Origin: an uncultured Ferrimonas sp.
GTDB lineage: Bacteria; Pseudomonadota; Gammaproteobacteria; Enterobacterales; Shewanellaceae
Direction: 5' to 3'
DNA: 64,000 bases
Assembly: GCF_947489035.1 (NCBI RefSeq)
Contig: NZ_CANLCI010000007.1
Span: forward strand, 62,001-126,000
The position numbers were made by a program, and so were the translations under genes. Numbering within the stretch: the stretch's first letter is position 1; each line of letters begins with the position of its first letter. Below the pieces are notes generated by a model. That model searched no databases and had not been told where the DNA came from. It saw nothing but the letters and a program-made list of their open reading frames with translations. This document shows, one piece after another, positions 28,099 to 39,041 of this stretch.

Positions 28099-31000
28099 AT
28101 GCCAAAACGTACCGACCTAAAAAGTATCCTTATCCTCGGCGCTGGCCCAATCGTAATTGGCCAGGCCTGTGAGTTTGACTACTCTGGCGCGCAAGCTTGT
28201 AAAGCCCTGCGTGAAGAGGGTTACCGGGTGATCTTGGTGAACTCCAACCCCGCCACCATCATGACCGATCCCGAGATGGCCGATGCCACCTACATCGAGC
28301 CGATTCACTGGGAAGTGGTTCGTAACATCATCGCCAAAGAGCGCCCCGATGCGGTGCTGCCAACCATGGGTGGGCAAACTGCACTGAATTGTGCCCTTGA
28401 GCTGGAAAAGCATGGGGTGCTGGCCGAGTTTGGGGTCGAGATGATCGGCGCAACCGCCGATGCCATCGACAAAGCCGAAGATCGCGCTCGCTTTGATGTG
28501 GCGATGAAGTCGATTGGCTTAGAGTGTCCGCGCGCGGGCATTGCTCATTCCATGGAGGAAGCCAACGGTGTACTTGAGCAAGTGGGTTTCCCTTGCATCA
28601 TTCGCCCCTCCTTTACCATGGGCGGCAGTGGTGGCGGCATCGCTTATAACCGCGAAGAGTTTGAAGAGATCTGCACCCGCGGTTTGGATCTGTCGCCAAC
28701 CAACGAACTGCTGATTGATGAATCCTTAATCGGGTGGAAAGAGTACGAGATGGAAGTGGTGCGTGACCGCGCCGACAACTGCATCATCGTTTGTTCCATT
28801 GAAAACTTTGACGCCATGGGCGTGCACACCGGCGATTCCATCACCGTTGCCCCAGCACAAACCCTAACCGACAAAGAATACCAGCTGATGCGAAATGCCT
28901 CGATGGCGGTACTGCGCGAGATTGGCGTTGAAACCGGTGGCTCTAACGTTCAGTTTGGCGTCGATCCTAACACGGGCCGTGTGGTCATCATCGAGATGAA
29001 CCCACGGGTATCACGCTCGTCGGCCTTGGCGTCGAAAGCAACGGGTTTCCCTATCGCGAAAATCGCCGCCAAGTTGGCGGTTGGTTTCACCTTGGATGAG
29101 TTGCAAAACGACATCACCGGTGGCGCCACCCCTGCCTCGTTTGAACCGTCAATCGACTACGTAGTGACGAAAATTCCACGCTTTAACTTTGAGAAGTTTG
29201 CCGGCTCGAACGACCGCTTAACCACTCAGATGAAGTCGGTTGGTGAAGTGATGGCCATTGGCCGCACCTTCCAAGAATCGATGCAAAAGGCGCTGCGTGG
29301 CCTCGAGACTGGCCGCACTGGGTTTGACCCAATTGTGGATCTGCACGACGCCGACGCCATGGCCAAGATCCGTTACGAACTGCAAGACGTTGGCTGTGAG
29401 CGCCCGTGGTACATCGCTGATGCCTTCCGCGCAGAGATGACGATGGAAGAGATCCATCGCATCACCAACATCGATCCGTGGTATTTGGTGCAAATCGAAG
29501 AGCTCGTGCAGCTGGAAGCGCAGGTGAAAGAGGGCGGCATACGCACTCTGACCAGCGATTTCCTGCGTACCTTAAAGCGCAAAGGCTTTGCGGATGCCCG
29601 CCTTGCTGAGCTGGTTGGGGTTGCCGAAGCGGAAGTCCGTAAGCTGCGCCATAAGTTTGAGCTGTTCCCAGTGTACAAGCGGGTGGATACCTGCGCGGCG
29701 GAATTCTCTACCGATACCGCTTACATGTACTCAACCTACGAGGACGAGTGCGAAGCCAAGCCAACCAATAACGATAAGATCATGGTGATTGGTGGTGGGC
29801 CTAACCGGATTGGTCAGGGCATCGAGTTTGATTACTGTTGTGTGCACGCCGCCTTAGCGATGCGCGAAGACGGCTATGAAACCATCATGGTTAACTGCAA
29901 CCCTGAAACCGTATCGACCGATTACGACACCTCAGATCGCCTCTATTTCGAACCGATCACCTTCGAAGATGTGCTCGAAATCGTTAACGTTGAAAAGCCA
30001 AAGGGCGTGATTGTGCAGTACGGTGGCCAAACGCCACTGAAACTGGCGCGGGCACTGGAAGCGGCAGGCGTGCCAATCATCGGCACCAGCCCAGATGCCA
30101 TTGACCGTGCCGAGGATCGAGAGCGTTTCCAGCAAGCGGTTGAACGCCTTGGTCTGAAGCAGCCAGAAAACAGCACCGTTACTGCGCTGTCGCAAGCGGT
30201 GACCGACGCTGAACGCATCGGTTACCCATTGGTGGTGCGTCCATCTTACGTATTGGGCGGCCGGGCAATGGAAATTGTCTACGACGAGCAAGACTTACGT
30301 CGTTACTTCACCGAAGCCGTATCGGTATCGAACGAATCGCCAGTGTTGCTGGATCGGTTCTTGGATGATGCCATCGAAGTGGACGTGGACGCGGTGTGTG
30401 ACGGCGTTGATGTGGTGATTGGTGGCATTATGGAGCACATTGAGCAAGCGGGGGTTCACTCCGGTGATTCCGGTTGTTCCTTGCCACCATATACCCTAAA
30501 TCAGTCGATCCAAGATCAGATGCGCGAGCAAGTGCGTAAGCTGGCCTTAGAGCTGGGCGTTATCGGCCTGATGAACGTACAGTTTGCGGTGAAAGACGAC
30601 GTTATCTACCTGATTGAAGTGAACCCGCGTGCCGCGCGTACCGTGCCATTTGTTTCTAAGGCAACCGGGGTGCAACTGGCCAAAGTCGCCGCGCGGGTTA
30701 TGGCGGGCAAATCACTGCAACAGCAAAACTTCACCCAAGAGGTTATTCCGCCGTACTTCTCGGTGAAAGAGGTGGTGTTGCCGTTCAATAAGTTCCCTGG
30801 GGTTGACCCACTGTTAGGGCCAGAGATGCGCTCTACCGGTGAAGTGATGGGGGTGGGTGACACCTTTGCCGAGGCTTACGCCAAAGCCCAGCTGGGGGCC
30901 ATTAAAGATGTGCCGAAAAATGGCCGCGCTTTGCTGTCGGTTCGCAGTGGCGACAAACGCCGCATCGCCGATTTGGCCCAGAAGCTCATCGAACAAGGCT

Positions 31001-31320
31001 ACGAATTGGATGCGACCCACGGTACCGCCGTGGCCTTGGGCGAAGCAGGGATCAACCCTCGCTTGGTTAACAAGGTGCATGAAGGTCGTCCGCACATTCT
31101 GGATCGGATTAAGAATGGCGAATACACCTACATCGTTAACACCACCGAAGGTCGCCAAGCGATTGAAGATTCACGTCAATTGCGCCGCGGTGCGTTGCGT
31201 TACAAGGTGAATTACACCACCACCATGAACGCCGCATTTGCGACTTGCATGGCACACAATGCCGATGACCGCAGCAACGTAAATTCAGTACAAGAACTGC
31301 ACCAGCGTAGCCTAAGCTAG
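28099..31320 (+). CDS. carB: Carbamoyl phosphate synthase large subunit
   Basis: A 1073-residue enzyme with two homologous ATP-grasp halves. The carboxy-phosphate half starts [20 protein letters not shown] and has the loop [15 protein letters not shown]. The carbamate half starts near 560 ([19 protein letters not shown]) with [17 protein letters not shown]-site motifs [19 protein letters not shown] and [19 protein letters not shown] are intact. The last 130 residues form the MGS-like allosteric domain. Length equals that of E. coli CarB. Co-transcribed with carA. Confidence 0.99.
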   Translation: MPKRTDLKSILILGAGPIVIGQACEFDYSGAQACKALREEGYRVILVNSNPATIMTDPEMADATYIEPIHWEVVRNIIAKERPDAVLPTMGGQTALNCALELEKHGVLAEFGVEMIGATADAIDKAEDRARFDVAMKSIGLECPRAGIAHSMEEANGVLEQVGFPCIIRPSFTMGGSGGGIAYNREEFEEICTRGLDLSPTNELLIDESLIGWKEYEMEVVRDRADNCIIVCSIENFDAMGVHTGDSITVAPAQTLTDKEYQLMRNASMAVLREIGVETGGSNVQFGVDPNTGRVVIIEMNPRVSRSSALASKATGFPIAKIAAKLAVGFTLDELQNDITGGATPASFEPSIDYVVTKIPRFNFEKFAGSNDRLTTQMKSVGEVMAIGRTFQESMQKALRGLETGRTGFDPIVDLHDADAMAKIRYELQDVGCERPWYIADAFRAEMTMEEIHRITNIDPWYLVQIEELVQLEAQVKEGGIRTLTSDFLRTLKRKGFADARLAELVGVAEAEVRKLRHKFELFPVYKRVDTCAAEFSTDTAYMYSTYEDECEAKPTNNDKIMVIGGGPNRIGQGIEFDYCCVHAALAMREDGYETIMVNCNPETVSTDYDTSDRLYFEPITFEDVLEIVNVEKPKGVIVQYGGQTPLKLARALEAAGVPIIGTSPDAIDRAEDRERFQQAVERLGLKQPENSTVTALSQAVTDAERIGYPLVVRPSYVLGGRAMEIVYDEQDLRRYFTEAVSVSNESPVLLDRFLDDAIEVDVDAVCDGVDVVIGGIMEHIEQAGVHSGDSGCSLPPYTLNQSIQDQMREQVRKLALELGVIGLMNVQFAVKDDVIYLIEVNPRAARTVPFVSKATGVQLAKVAARVMAGKSLQQQNFTQEVIPPYFSVKEVVLPFNKFPGVDPLLGPEMRSTGEVMGVGDTFAEAYAKAQLGAIKDVPKNGRALLSVRSGDKRRIADLAQKLIEQGYELDATHGTAVALGEAGINPRLVNKVHEGRPHILDRIKNGEYTYIVNTTEGRQAIEDSRQLRRGALRYKVNYTTTMNAAFATCMAHNADDRSNVNSVQELHQRSLS

Positions 31321-31361
31321 TTATCGCTTTTGCTAACTAAGCAGCCAGTTAGCTGAAACTC

Positions 31362-31392
31362 AACGCCGGATGGGATGACCCACCGGCGTTTT
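31362..31392 (+). terminator. Probable carAB terminator
   Basis: AACGCCGG/CCGGCGTT arms around a 13-base loop with a short TTTT tract. A second small inverted repeat (GCTAACT/AGTTAGC) lies just before it at 31332-31352. Confidence 0.55.
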
Positions 31393-31501
31393 ACGTTTAC
31401 AATTCCCACCAATAAAATCGATTCCATATTGCCAACTTGCGTTGTCGTTGCCGTTTAATCACGGCATTGATGCTGAGTTTTTGTGAGAGAAAGAGAACAT
31501 T

Positions 31502-31978
31502 ATGGCTACTGCTCCAATGACTGTCCGCGGTGCGGAAATGCTTCGTGAAGAGTTGGAATACTTGAAGTTCACTAAGCGCCCCCAAATTTCTGAAGCGATC
31601 GCGTCTGCCCGCGAACTGGGTGATCTAAAAGAGAACGCCGAATACCACGCCGCTCGTGAAGAGCAGGGCATCGGTGAAGCACGCATTCGTGACATCGAAG
31701 GTAAGCTGTCTAACGCCCAAGTTATCGACGTAACTAAGATCGCCAATAACGGCAAAGTGATCTTTGGTTCTACCGTTACCTTGGTGAACGTAGATACCGA
31801 CGAAGAAGTGACTTACCGCATTGTGGGTGATGACGAAGCGGACTTTAAAAACAAGCTGATCTCGGTGAATTCACCGATGGCCCGCGCCATGGTGGGTAAG
31901 CAGTTGGACGACAGCGTGATTGTTAAAGCGCCAGCTGGTGATATCGAATACGAAGTGATTAAGGTCGAGTACCTGTAA
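31502..31978 (+). CDS. greA: Transcription elongation factor GreA
   Basis: A 158-residue factor that enters the RNA polymerase secondary channel to stimulate cleavage of backtracked RNA. The coiled coil (about 1-75) carries [17 protein letters not shown], with the acidic tip residues Asp and Glu. The C-terminal FKBP-like domain follows ([27 protein letters not shown]). Full family length. Following carAB is a common position in gammaproteobacteria. Confidence 0.98.
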   Translation: MATAPMTVRGAEMLREELEYLKFTKRPQISEAIASARELGDLKENAEYHAAREEQGIGEARIRDIEGKLSNAQVIDVTKIANNGKVIFGSTVTLVNVDTDEEVTYRIVGDDEADFKNKLISVNSPMARAMVGKQLDDSVIVKAPAGDIEYEVIKVEYL

Positions 31979-32001
31979 TTCGTTTTTGTACACGCCCAAG
32001 A

Positions 32002-32028
32002 ACAAGCCGCCTGCGGGCGGCTTGTTTG
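32002..32028 (+). terminator. greA terminator
   Basis: ACAAGCCGCC-TGC-GGGCGGCTTGT with a TTTG tail, about 25 bases after the stop. Confidence 0.75.
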
Positions 32029-32330
32029 TATCCAGACTTAGCCATTCGGCTGTTGATATCGCTAGCGTAATCTGTGCTAAAGCGACACAAATCTTCGCAC
32101 CAACATCACCATATTCAGTGCCAGTTCACGGTGGCGCTTGGAAATGATTGCTCCGCGACTGAATGCCGATTGTGATAGGTCGCCCCGATCGTCGCCCTAT
32201 TTTCGAAACTTATTCACCCAAAGGCGGTGTTACTCCGAGCTGGGTGTGATTTGCTACCATGTACTCCTAAAGAGGTATAGTTCTGACACCTTTGTGGCGC
32301 GACTATCTGCCCCATAAGAGGTATTCATTT

Positions 32331-32363
32331 AACGCAGCATCTCGCTAACAAATACGCTGCGTT
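32331..32363 (+). repeat. Inverted repeat in the porin leader
   Basis: 8-bp arms AACGCAGC and GCTGCGTT, 17 bases apart, about 97 bases before the porin start. It may be an operator or leader stem. Confidence 0.4.
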
Positions 32364-32459
32364 TATCGACAAAATGAGTACTGATTCAACTAAGCAGAAA
32401 CATGTATGACGTTCACCCAGATGATCTGCGTACTGTGCTGCACCCCTCAGGAGATGATG

Positions 32460-33698
32460 ATGAAATTACGTTACTTAGCTGGCTTTACCATGATGGCACT
32501 TGCTGCTGGCTCCGCCTCTGCTGCTGAAGCAAACAGCGTGGCAGAAGCCGTAAAACAAGGCACCGTAAAAGTTGACGCACGCCTGCGTTACGAAATGGTG
32601 GATCAAGATGACGCCGCCAAAGACGCTGACGCACTGACCCTGCGTACCCGCCTGACTTTTGAAACCGCTCAAGTAAACGGTTTCTCTGGTTTGATTGAAT
32701 TTGAAGATTCCCGCGATGTGTTCGGCGTAAACGATTACAACGACACCAACGGCAAAAACAGCGACCACGCTAAGATTGTGGATCCAAACACTACCGAGCT
32801 GGATCAGGCCTTCATCCGCTACCAGAACGACATGGTGAAAGCGACGGTAGGTCGTCAGGTTATTACCATGGACAACCACCGCTTTGTTGGTCACGTTGGC
32901 TGGCGTCAAGATCGTCAAACTTTTGATGGCGTAAACCTGATCCACACCCCAACCAAAGATCTGAGCCTGCAGTACGTTTACATCAACCAACGTAACCGCA
33001 TCTTCGGTGAAGAGAAAGACGTAGATTCTGAAGACCACTTGGTGAACTTGGGCTGGAAAACCGGTCTGGGCAAACTGACTGCATACGCTTACTTGCTGGA
33101 TAACGATCAGGTTGATAACGACAACCTAGACACCTACGGTGTGCGTTTTGCGGGCAAAACCAAAGCCGCCGACATGCCGTTGAATTACCAGTTCGAATAC
33201 GCCATGCAGGAAAACGAAGCGAACGACGCCGACACCAACTACTACTTGGCTGAAGTGGGCACCGCCTTTATGGGCGTAAACGCCAAGCTGGGTTACGAAG
33301 TGCTGGGCTCTGACGACGGCAAAGGCGGCTTCGCTACCCCGCTGGCGACCCTGCACAAGTTCAACGGTTGGGCGGATCAGTTCTTGGGCACGCCAACCGA
33401 AGGTCTGCAAGACATGTACATCAACCTGTCTACCAAAGTTTTGGGCGGCAAATTTGCTGTGGTTTACCACGATTTCACTACTGACCATGAATTCGCTGGA
33501 AACACCAGTGATGACGCGGGATCTGAATTTGACGTAGCTTTCAGCAAGAAATTTGGTAAAAACTACAACGCTGGCATCAAGTACGCTGCCTTTAGCGCAG
33601 GAGATGCGAAATTCCAGAAGGTCGCTAATGGTGTAGCCACTTACAAGGCAAAAGTAGACGCCGACAAAGTATGGATCTGGGTTGGTGCGAGCTTCTAA
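32460..33698 (+). CDS. Outer membrane porin / channel protein
   Basis: 412 residues. Three in-frame ATGs are adjacent; the third (32460) is chosen because GGAG lies six bases before it and it starts the signal peptide MKLRYLAGFTMMALAAGSAS, cut after Ala-Ala. The mature protein alternates hydrophobic and polar residues as in beta-barrels, with acidic Asp/Asn-rich loops, and ends in Phe (VWIWVGASF), the outer-membrane assembly signal. Conserved segment ELDQAFIRYQNDMVKATVGRQ is that of alginate-export/phosphate-type porins. Codons are strongly biased, indicating abundance. The solute is unknown. Confidence 0.87.
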   Translation: MKLRYLAGFTMMALAAGSASAAEANSVAEAVKQGTVKVDARLRYEMVDQDDAAKDADALTLRTRLTFETAQVNGFSGLIEFEDSRDVFGVNDYNDTNGKNSDHAKIVDPNTTELDQAFIRYQNDMVKATVGRQVITMDNHRFVGHVGWRQDRQTFDGVNLIHTPTKDLSLQYVYINQRNRIFGEEKDVDSEDHLVNLGWKTGLGKLTAYAYLLDNDQVDNDNLDTYGVRFAGKTKAADMPLNYQFEYAMQENEANDADTNYYLAEVGTAFMGVNAKLGYEVLGSDDGKGGFATPLATLHKFNGWADQFLGTPTEGLQDMYINLSTKVLGGKFAVVYHDFTTDHEFAGNTSDDAGSEFDVAFSKKFGKNYNAGIKYAAFSAGDAKFQKVANGVATYKAKVDADKVWIWVGASF

Positions 33699-33729
33699 GC
33701 CTTCGCTTAGCTTCAGCTAACAATCAGAT

Positions 33730-33765
33730 ACAAAAAAGGAGAGGCTTAGCCTCTCCTTTTTTTGT
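33730..33765. terminator. Bidirectional terminator between porin and yhbY
   Basis: GGAGAGGC-TTA-GCCTCTCC with A6 on one side and T7 on the other, between convergent genes. Confidence 0.9.
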
Positions 33766-33803
33766 GGCCACCGTTACAGTGGCCTGTTCAACCGCAACAG
33801 CGC

Positions 33804-34106
33804 TTAACGTGCTTTAGGCACTTCAATCTTGCGATCGACGGTTGGGCGGAACAACACCTGAATGTGACCGATGGTCTGTACTTCAGTTGCCTTGGTTTCG
33901 CGTACGATAGCAGCCATAATTGCTTTCTTTTCTTCGCGGTCTTCAGCGGCAACTTTCACTTTGATCAGCTCGTGGCAGTCTAGTGCCAGTTCAATCTCTG
34001 CCAGTACACCTTCGGTCAGGCCGTTGGCGCCGAGGAGCACAACAGGCTTGAGCTTGTGGGCCAACCCTTTCAGGTACTGCTTCTGTTTGGTGGTCAATTG
34101 GCTCAT
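33804..34106 (-). CDS. yhbY: Ribosome assembly RNA-binding protein YhbY
   Basis: A 100-residue CRM-domain (CRS1-YhbY) protein that associates with pre-50S particles. The KGLAHKLKPVVLLGANGLTE segment includes the GxxG-like loop for RNA binding, followed by ELIKVKVAAEDREEKKAI. Full length for the family (97 in E. coli). Divergent from rlmE, as in E. coli. Confidence 0.95.
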   Translation of the reverse strand: MSQLTTKQKQYLKGLAHKLKPVVLLGANGLTEGVLAEIELALDCHELIKVKVAAEDREEKKAIMAAIVRETKATEVQTIGHIQVLFRPTVDRKIEVPKAR

Positions 34107-34252
34107 TAGGGCACTCTTTTTGACATTGTGGACTTGAAAACCGCGTATTCTAGCCGCATCTAACCGTTAATACTATTTCTAACCATACTGAATGCAGTTT
34201 CTAACCATACTGATCTGCAGTATTGATGGCCACACAGGGGTAGCCACAGGGC

Positions 34253-34882
34253 ATGAGTAAAAAGAAACACACTGCCAGTTCGAAACGCTGGTTGGACGAA
34301 CACTTCGATGATCACTACGTAAAGAAGGCGCAGAAGCAGGGGCTGCGTTCTCGAGCCATTTTTAAGTTAGAAGAGATCCAACAAAAAGATAAGCTACTTA
34401 AACCTAAGATGTCGGTAGTGGACTTAGGCGCCGCCCCCGGTGGTTGGTCGCAATACGCGGTTGAACAAGTGGGTTTGGATGGCGTTGTCATCGCTTGTGA
34501 CATTTTACCGATGGACCCAATCGCAGGGGTCGATTTCCTAGAAGGCGACTTCCGTGAAGAAGCGGTGTTAAATGCCTTGTTGAGTCGCGTCGGTGATAGC
34601 AAAATTGATGTGGTGATGTCAGACATGGCACCAAACTTCTCTGGTGCCGGCACCGTAGACCAGGCGCGCTCTATGTATCTGGTCGAATTGGCGTTTGATA
34701 TGTGCCATCAGGTACTGGCCAAAGGTGGTGCTTTTGTGGTCAAGGTGTTCCAAGGCGAAGGCTTTGATCAATATCTGCAAGAAGTGCGTAACCGTTTTAC
34801 CAGCGTGAAGATACGTAAACCGGACAGTTCACGGGCCCGTTCTCGTGAAGTCTACATTGTGGCAAGCGGTTACAAAGGGTAA
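34253..34882 (+). CDS. rlmE: 23S rRNA 2'-O-methyltransferase RlmE (FtsJ/RrmJ)
   Basis: A 209-residue SAM-dependent enzyme methylating U2552 of 23S rRNA, heat-induced in E. coli. The SAM motif is [20 protein letters not shown]. The K-D-K-E tetrad is represented by Lys in [10 protein letters not shown], Asp in [10 protein letters not shown], Lys in [10 protein letters not shown] and Glu in [10 protein letters not shown]. Length identical to the E. coli enzyme. ftsH follows closely downstream, the conserved pair. Confidence 0.98.
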   Translation: MSKKKHTASSKRWLDEHFDDHYVKKAQKQGLRSRAIFKLEEIQQKDKLLKPKMSVVDLGAAPGGWSQYAVEQVGLDGVVIACDILPMDPIAGVDFLEGDFREEAVLNALLSRVGDSKIDVVMSDMAPNFSGAGTVDQARSMYLVELAFDMCHQVLAKGGAFVVKVFQGEGFDQYLQEVRNRFTSVKIRKPDSSRARSREVYIVASGYKG

Positions 34883-34924
34883 GCTAGCCCTTAGTAAACC
34901 AAGGAATTTGTGAGGTTATATCCC

Positions 34925-36862
34925 TTGAGCGATATGGCAAAGAATTTGATTTTATGGCTTGTTATCGCAGTTGTATTGATGACTGTGTTTCAAGGTTACT
35001 CGCCGTCTGCTGGCAACAGCGATGGCATGAGCTACAGCACCTTTGTGCAAGCCTACCAAAACGGTTCAGTGCGCTCGGTTGAGATTGAGGACCAATCCAC
35101 CATCAGCGGTACCACCAGCAGTGGCGAAAAATTTGTCACTTATATGCCGGTCTACGATAAAGATCTGCTCAATGAACTGATGAAGTACGACGTTGAAGTG
35201 GTAGGCAAGCCGGCTGAACAGCCAAGCATGCTGACCCAGATCTTCGTTTCATGGTTCCCAATGCTGCTGCTGATCGGGGTGTGGATCTTCTTCATGCGTC
35301 AGATGCAAGGTGGCGGCGGTAAAGGCGCGATGTCTTTTGGTAAATCCAAAGCCCGCCTGATGAGCGAAGAACAGATCAAAACCACCTTTGTTGACGTTGC
35401 GGGTTGCGACGAAGCAAAAGAAGAGGTGAAAGAACTGGTTGATTACCTACGGGAACCAACCAAGTTCCAGAAACTGGGTGGCCGTATCCCAACCGGTGTG
35501 TTGTTGGTGGGTCCACCAGGTACCGGTAAAACCCTGCTGGCGAAAGCCATTGCCGGTGAAGCCAAGGTGCCGTTCTTTACCATCTCGGGTTCTGATTTCG
35601 TTGAAATGTTTGTTGGTGTGGGTGCATCCCGAGTGCGCGACATGTTCGAACAAGCGAAAAAATCAGCACCGTGCATCATTTTTATTGATGAAATCGACGC
35701 CGTAGGCCGCCAACGAGGCGCAGGTGTAGGCGGTGGGCACGATGAACGCGAGCAGACCCTGAACCAAATGCTGGTTGAGATGGACGGTTTTGAAGGCAAT
35801 GAAGGCGTTATCGTGATTGCTGCCACGAACCGACCAGATGTACTGGATCCGGCGTTACTGCGTCCAGGCCGTTTTGACCGTCAGGTTACCGTTGGCCTGC
35901 CAGACGTGCGTGGTCGTGAACAGATCCTGAAAGTGCACATGCGCAAAGTGCCACTGGCTGAAGGGGTGGATGCCGCTCTGATTGCCCGTGGTACCCCTGG
36001 CTTCTCTGGTGCGGAACTGGCTAACTTGGTTAACGAAGCGGCGTTGTTTGCAGCCCGTGGTTCCAAGCGCTTAGTGGCAATGGAAGAGTTTGAAAAAGCC
36101 AAAGACAAAATCATGATGGGCGCAGAGCGCCGTTCCATGGTGATGTCTGAGGATGAAAAACGCATGACTGCTTATCACGAGTCCGGTCACGCCATTGTTG
36201 GTCGTTTGGTGCCTGAGCACGATCCGGTCTATAAAGTTTCGATCATTCCTCGTGGCCGTGCTTTGGGCGTGACCATGTACTTGCCAGAGCAAGATCGTTG
36301 GAGCCACTCGAAGCAGCACCTTGAATCGATGATCTCCAGTTTGTATGGCGGCCGGATCGCTGAGCAGCTGATTTACGGTGACGACAAGGTAACCACGGGC
36401 GCGTCCAACGACATTGAGCGTGCGACCGACATTGCCCGTAAAATGGTTACCCAGTGGGGTCTGTCCTCCAAGCTGGGGCCAATGAACTACGCCGAAGAAG
36501 ATGGCGAAGTGTTCTTGGGTCGTTCGATGGCGAAAGCCAGCCACATGTCGGATGAAACCTCGCACTTGATTGACGAAGAAATTAAAGTCTTTGTCGACAA
36601 CAACTACGCCCGTGCTCGTGCCATCTTGGAAGAACACATGGATATCTTGCATAGCATGACCGAAGCCTTGATGCAGTACGAAACCATTGATGCCCGTCAA
36701 ATCGACGACTTAATGGAACGCCGCGAAGTGCGCCCACCGATGGATTGGGAACAAGCGAGTAAAGACCAAGGCGACGACAACAGCAATGGTGGTGCTAAGG
36801 CGGAAGCCGATGTACCTGCTGATGACGCCGCTGCAGGCAGCGAAGAAGCGCCGGCGAAGTAG
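34925..36862 (+). CDS. ftsH: ATP-dependent zinc metalloprotease FtsH
   Basis: About 645 residues with a TTG start giving MSDMAKN, as proposed for E. coli; a GTG at 34910 and an ATG at 34934 are alternatives. Two N-terminal membrane helices (about 5-25 and 95-120) flank a periplasmic domain. The AAA domain has GPPGTGKT, Walker [13 protein letters not shown] and the second-region arginines (RPGRFDRQ). The M41 protease has HESGH in [11 protein letters not shown]. It degrades membrane proteins and regulators such as sigma-32, linking it to grpE/dnaKJ here. Confidence 0.98.
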   Translation: MSDMAKNLILWLVIAVVLMTVFQGYSPSAGNSDGMSYSTFVQAYQNGSVRSVEIEDQSTISGTTSSGEKFVTYMPVYDKDLLNELMKYDVEVVGKPAEQPSMLTQIFVSWFPMLLLIGVWIFFMRQMQGGGGKGAMSFGKSKARLMSEEQIKTTFVDVAGCDEAKEEVKELVDYLREPTKFQKLGGRIPTGVLLVGPPGTGKTLLAKAIAGEAKVPFFTISGSDFVEMFVGVGASRVRDMFEQAKKSAPCIIFIDEIDAVGRQRGAGVGGGHDEREQTLNQMLVEMDGFEGNEGVIVIAATNRPDVLDPALLRPGRFDRQVTVGLPDVRGREQILKVHMRKVPLAEGVDAALIARGTPGFSGAELANLVNEAALFAARGSKRLVAMEEFEKAKDKIMMGAERRSMVMSEDEKRMTAYHESGHAIVGRLVPEHDPVYKVSIIPRGRALGVTMYLPEQDRWSHSKQHLESMISSLYGGRIAEQLIYGDDKVTTGASNDIERATDIARKMVTQWGLSSKLGPMNYAEEDGEVFLGRSMAKASHMSDETSHLIDEEIKVFVDNNYARARAILEEHMDILHSMTEALMQYETIDARQIDDLMERREVRPPMDWEQASKDQGDDNSNGGAKAEADVPADDAAAGSEEAPAK

Positions 36863-36878
36863 TCGCGTTACGATTGAT

Positions 36879-36905
36879 AAGGCCCCGCCCGTGCGGGGCC
36901 TTTTT
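36879..36905 (+). terminator. Hairpin between ftsH and folP
   Basis: AAGGCCCCG/CGGGGCCTT stem with T5, 17 bases after the ftsH stop. folP, 17 bases further on, must rely on read-through or its own promoter. Confidence 0.8.
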
Positions 36906-36921
36906 GTATAAGGATTTCAGC

Positions 36922-37752
36922 ATGCTGTTACGTTGTGCGGATAAAAGCTTGGATCTGTCTTCGGTGCAGATCATGGGGATCTTAAACGTCACCCCAGATT
37001 CCTTTTCGGACGGTGGCCAACACCACCGTTTAGATGCCGCAGTTGCACAAGCGGCACGGATGGTAGAGCAGGGGGCGACCATCATCGACATCGGGGGCGA
37101 ATCCACACGCCCTGGTGCAGCCGAGGTTCACTTAGATGAAGAACTCAGCCGTACCATACCGGTGATCGAGGCGATCCGCGCTCAGTTGGATGTGGTGATC
37201 TCCATTGATACCTCGAAAGCCGCGGTAATGACCGCTGCGGTGGCGGCAGGGGCAGGGATCATTAACGATGTACGTGCCTTGCAAGAACCCGGTGCCTTAG
37301 CAGCGGCAGCGGCAACCGATGCGGCGATCTGCTTAATGCATATGCAGGGGCAGCCACGCACAATGCAAGTGGCTCCGCATTATGATGATCTGTTTGCTGA
37401 GATCACTCAGTTTTTCCAACAGCGTATTCGTCAGTGCGAGCAAGCTGGGATAGAGCCTGCTCGGTTAGTACTGGATCCCGGTTTTGGTTTTGGTAAAACC
37501 TTGGATCATAATTTCCAACTGTTAGCGCAGCTGGATGCGTTGCGAGCACAACAATTGCCGCTGTTGATTGGTTTGTCGCGAAAATCGATGATTGGCAACT
37601 TACTGCAGCGCCCTGTAGAGCAACGCCTTGTCGGCAGCGTAACGGGCGCGTTACTGGCCGCACAGCAGGGGGCGGAGATCGTGCGCGTGCACGACGTAGC
37701 AGAAACCGCTGATGCGATTAAAGTGTGGCAACAAGTAAACCGTTTTCAATAG
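36922..37752 (+). CDS. folP: Dihydropteroate synthase
   Basis: A 276-residue TIM-barrel enzyme of folate synthesis, target of sulfonamides. The start at 36922 follows AAGGA; the frame runs 16 codons further into the terminator, which argues against a longer form. MGILNVTPDSFSDGG, IDIGGESTRPGA, ISIDTSKAAV, DPGFGFGKT and GLSRKSMIG are the pterin and p-aminobenzoate site motifs. Length matches E. coli (282). glmM, normally next, is absent. Confidence 0.97.
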   Translation: MLLRCADKSLDLSSVQIMGILNVTPDSFSDGGQHHRLDAAVAQAARMVEQGATIIDIGGESTRPGAAEVHLDEELSRTIPVIEAIRAQLDVVISIDTSKAAVMTAAVAAGAGIINDVRALQEPGALAAAAATDAAICLMHMQGQPRTMQVAPHYDDLFAEITQFFQQRIRQCEQAGIEPARLVLDPGFGFGKTLDHNFQLLAQLDALRAQQLPLLIGLSRKSMIGNLLQRPVEQRLVGSVTGALLAAQQGAEIVRVHDVAETADAIKVWQQVNRFQ

Positions 37753-37898
37753 TGATATTGTTCAGTAAAACTGCGCCACTCGCTTTAAAATCATAGCTTT
37801 GCTTAAAGAATCGGCTAACGGCCGAGGTGTTTGCTTTCGGCTCTTGTAACTTAAAAGTCAGTTAGCTATTATCTCGCCCGCTTTCACAGGAGATGCAC

Positions 37899-38681
37899 AT
37901 GGCCACAAGACGTCCAATCATCGCCGCAAACTGGAAAATGGCAGGCAGCCAACAGTTAGGCGAAGAGGTACTGGAAAAGTTTAAGCTGCTGTCTAACAGC
38001 TCAGCTGAAGTGGTCCTTTGCCCACCTAGTGTTTACCTTGATAGCTTGCAACAGAAGTTGTCAATACGTAGCAGTGAGCTGGTTAACCATCGGATTTACC
38101 TTGGTTCCCAGAACATGAGCCACCAAGAATTTGGCGCTTACACCGGCGAGATTTCTGGGGCAATGCTGAAGGAATTCGGCTGTAGCTATGTTATCATCGG
38201 TCACTCCGAACGCCGCCGTATGTACGGCGAAAGCAGCGACATCGTCGCAGATAAATTTATCATGGCGCAGAAGATGGGCTTAACCCCGATTTTGTGTGTT
38301 GGTGAATCCTTAGCTGCACGTGAAGCAAGCCGCACCTTCGAGGTGTTAAATGGCGAGCTGAACGCGGTGCTTGATAAAGTGGGCATTATGGCGTTTGATA
38401 ACGCGGTAATTGCTTACGAGCCTTTATGGGCTATCGGAACCGGCAAGAGCGCCACCCCTGAGCAAGCTCAGGAAGTGCACGCTTTTATTCGTCAGCGTCT
38501 GACGGAAATTTCACCTTACGTTGGTGAAAGAATTCGAATCCTTTATGGTGGCAGCGTTAAGCCCAGCAATGCGGCTGACTTGTTTACCCGACCGGACGTC
38601 GACGGTGGCTTAGTCGGTGGAGCCAGTTTGAATGCAAGCGACTTTGTTAATCTGTGTCGCATCGCCTCAGAATCGGAATGA
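37899..38681 (+). CDS. tpiA: Triosephosphate isomerase
   Basis: A 260-residue glycolytic TIM barrel interconverting dihydroxyacetone phosphate and glyceraldehyde 3-phosphate. Lys13 (AANWKM), the electrophile His in IIGHSERR, and the catalytic Glu in AYEPLWAIGTGKSAT are present. The phosphate loop is LYGGSVKPSNA and DGGLVGGASL. ATG at 37899 was chosen, seven bases after AGGAG. Pairing with secG is the arrangement found in pseudomonads, where glmM precedes tpiA. Confidence 0.98.
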   Translation: MATRRPIIAANWKMAGSQQLGEEVLEKFKLLSNSSAEVVLCPPSVYLDSLQQKLSIRSSELVNHRIYLGSQNMSHQEFGAYTGEISGAMLKEFGCSYVIIGHSERRRMYGESSDIVADKFIMAQKMGLTPILCVGESLAAREASRTFEVLNGELNAVLDKVGIMAFDNAVIAYEPLWAIGTGKSATPEQAQEVHAFIRQRLTEISPYVGERIRILYGGSVKPSNAADLFTRPDVDGGLVGGASLNASDFVNLCRIASESE

Positions 38682-38688
38682 TTGAACG

Positions 38689-39027
38689 ATGGTTTTTGAA
38701 ATTTTAATGGTTTGTTACTTGTTGGTTGCTCTGGCTATTATCGGCCTGGTGCTTATCCAGCAAGGTAAAGGAGCTGGCATGGGAGCGTCTTTTGGCTCCG
38801 GTGCTTCTGGTACTCTGTTCGGCTCCTCCGGTTCAGGCAACTTCCTGACCCGCAGCACCGCGGTGCTGGCAACATTGTTTTTTGTGTTAAGTCTGCTGTT
38901 GGGTCGCATTAGCGCCAACACAGATGTTCAAACTGATGATTGGAACAACTTAGAAGTTCCTGCAGTTGAACAACCAGTTAGTGAAGCACCAGTCGAAGAA
39001 AAAACCTCTAGCGACGTGCCTAACTAA
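38689..39027 (+). CDS. secG: Preprotein translocase subunit SecG
   Basis: A 112-residue SecYEG subunit with two transmembrane helices (about 1-25 and 50-75). The cytosolic loop has the conserved LIQQGKGAGMGASFGSGASG and FGSSGSGNFLTRSTA segments. The acidic C-terminal tail is variable. Seven bases separate it from tpiA, so they are co-transcribed. Confidence 0.97.
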   Translation: MVFEILMVCYLLVALAIIGLVLIQQGKGAGMGASFGSGASGTLFGSSGSGNFLTRSTAVLATLFFVLSLLLGRISANTDVQTDDWNNLEVPAVEQPVSEAPVEEKTSSDVPN

Positions 39028-39041
39028 CAACAAGTTTCTGT

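Larger units (their letters stand above)
31979..32459 (+). promoter_or_regulatory. Intergenic region between greA and porin
   Basis: 481 bases. It holds the greA terminator, then about 230 bases in which I see no gene. Next come two copies of an AAGAGGTAT element about 46 bases apart (near 32270 and 32317), and an inverted repeat AACGCAGC (32331-32338)/GCTGCGTT (32356-32363) followed by the porin leader. The long leader suggests regulated expression of the porin. Confidence 0.45.
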
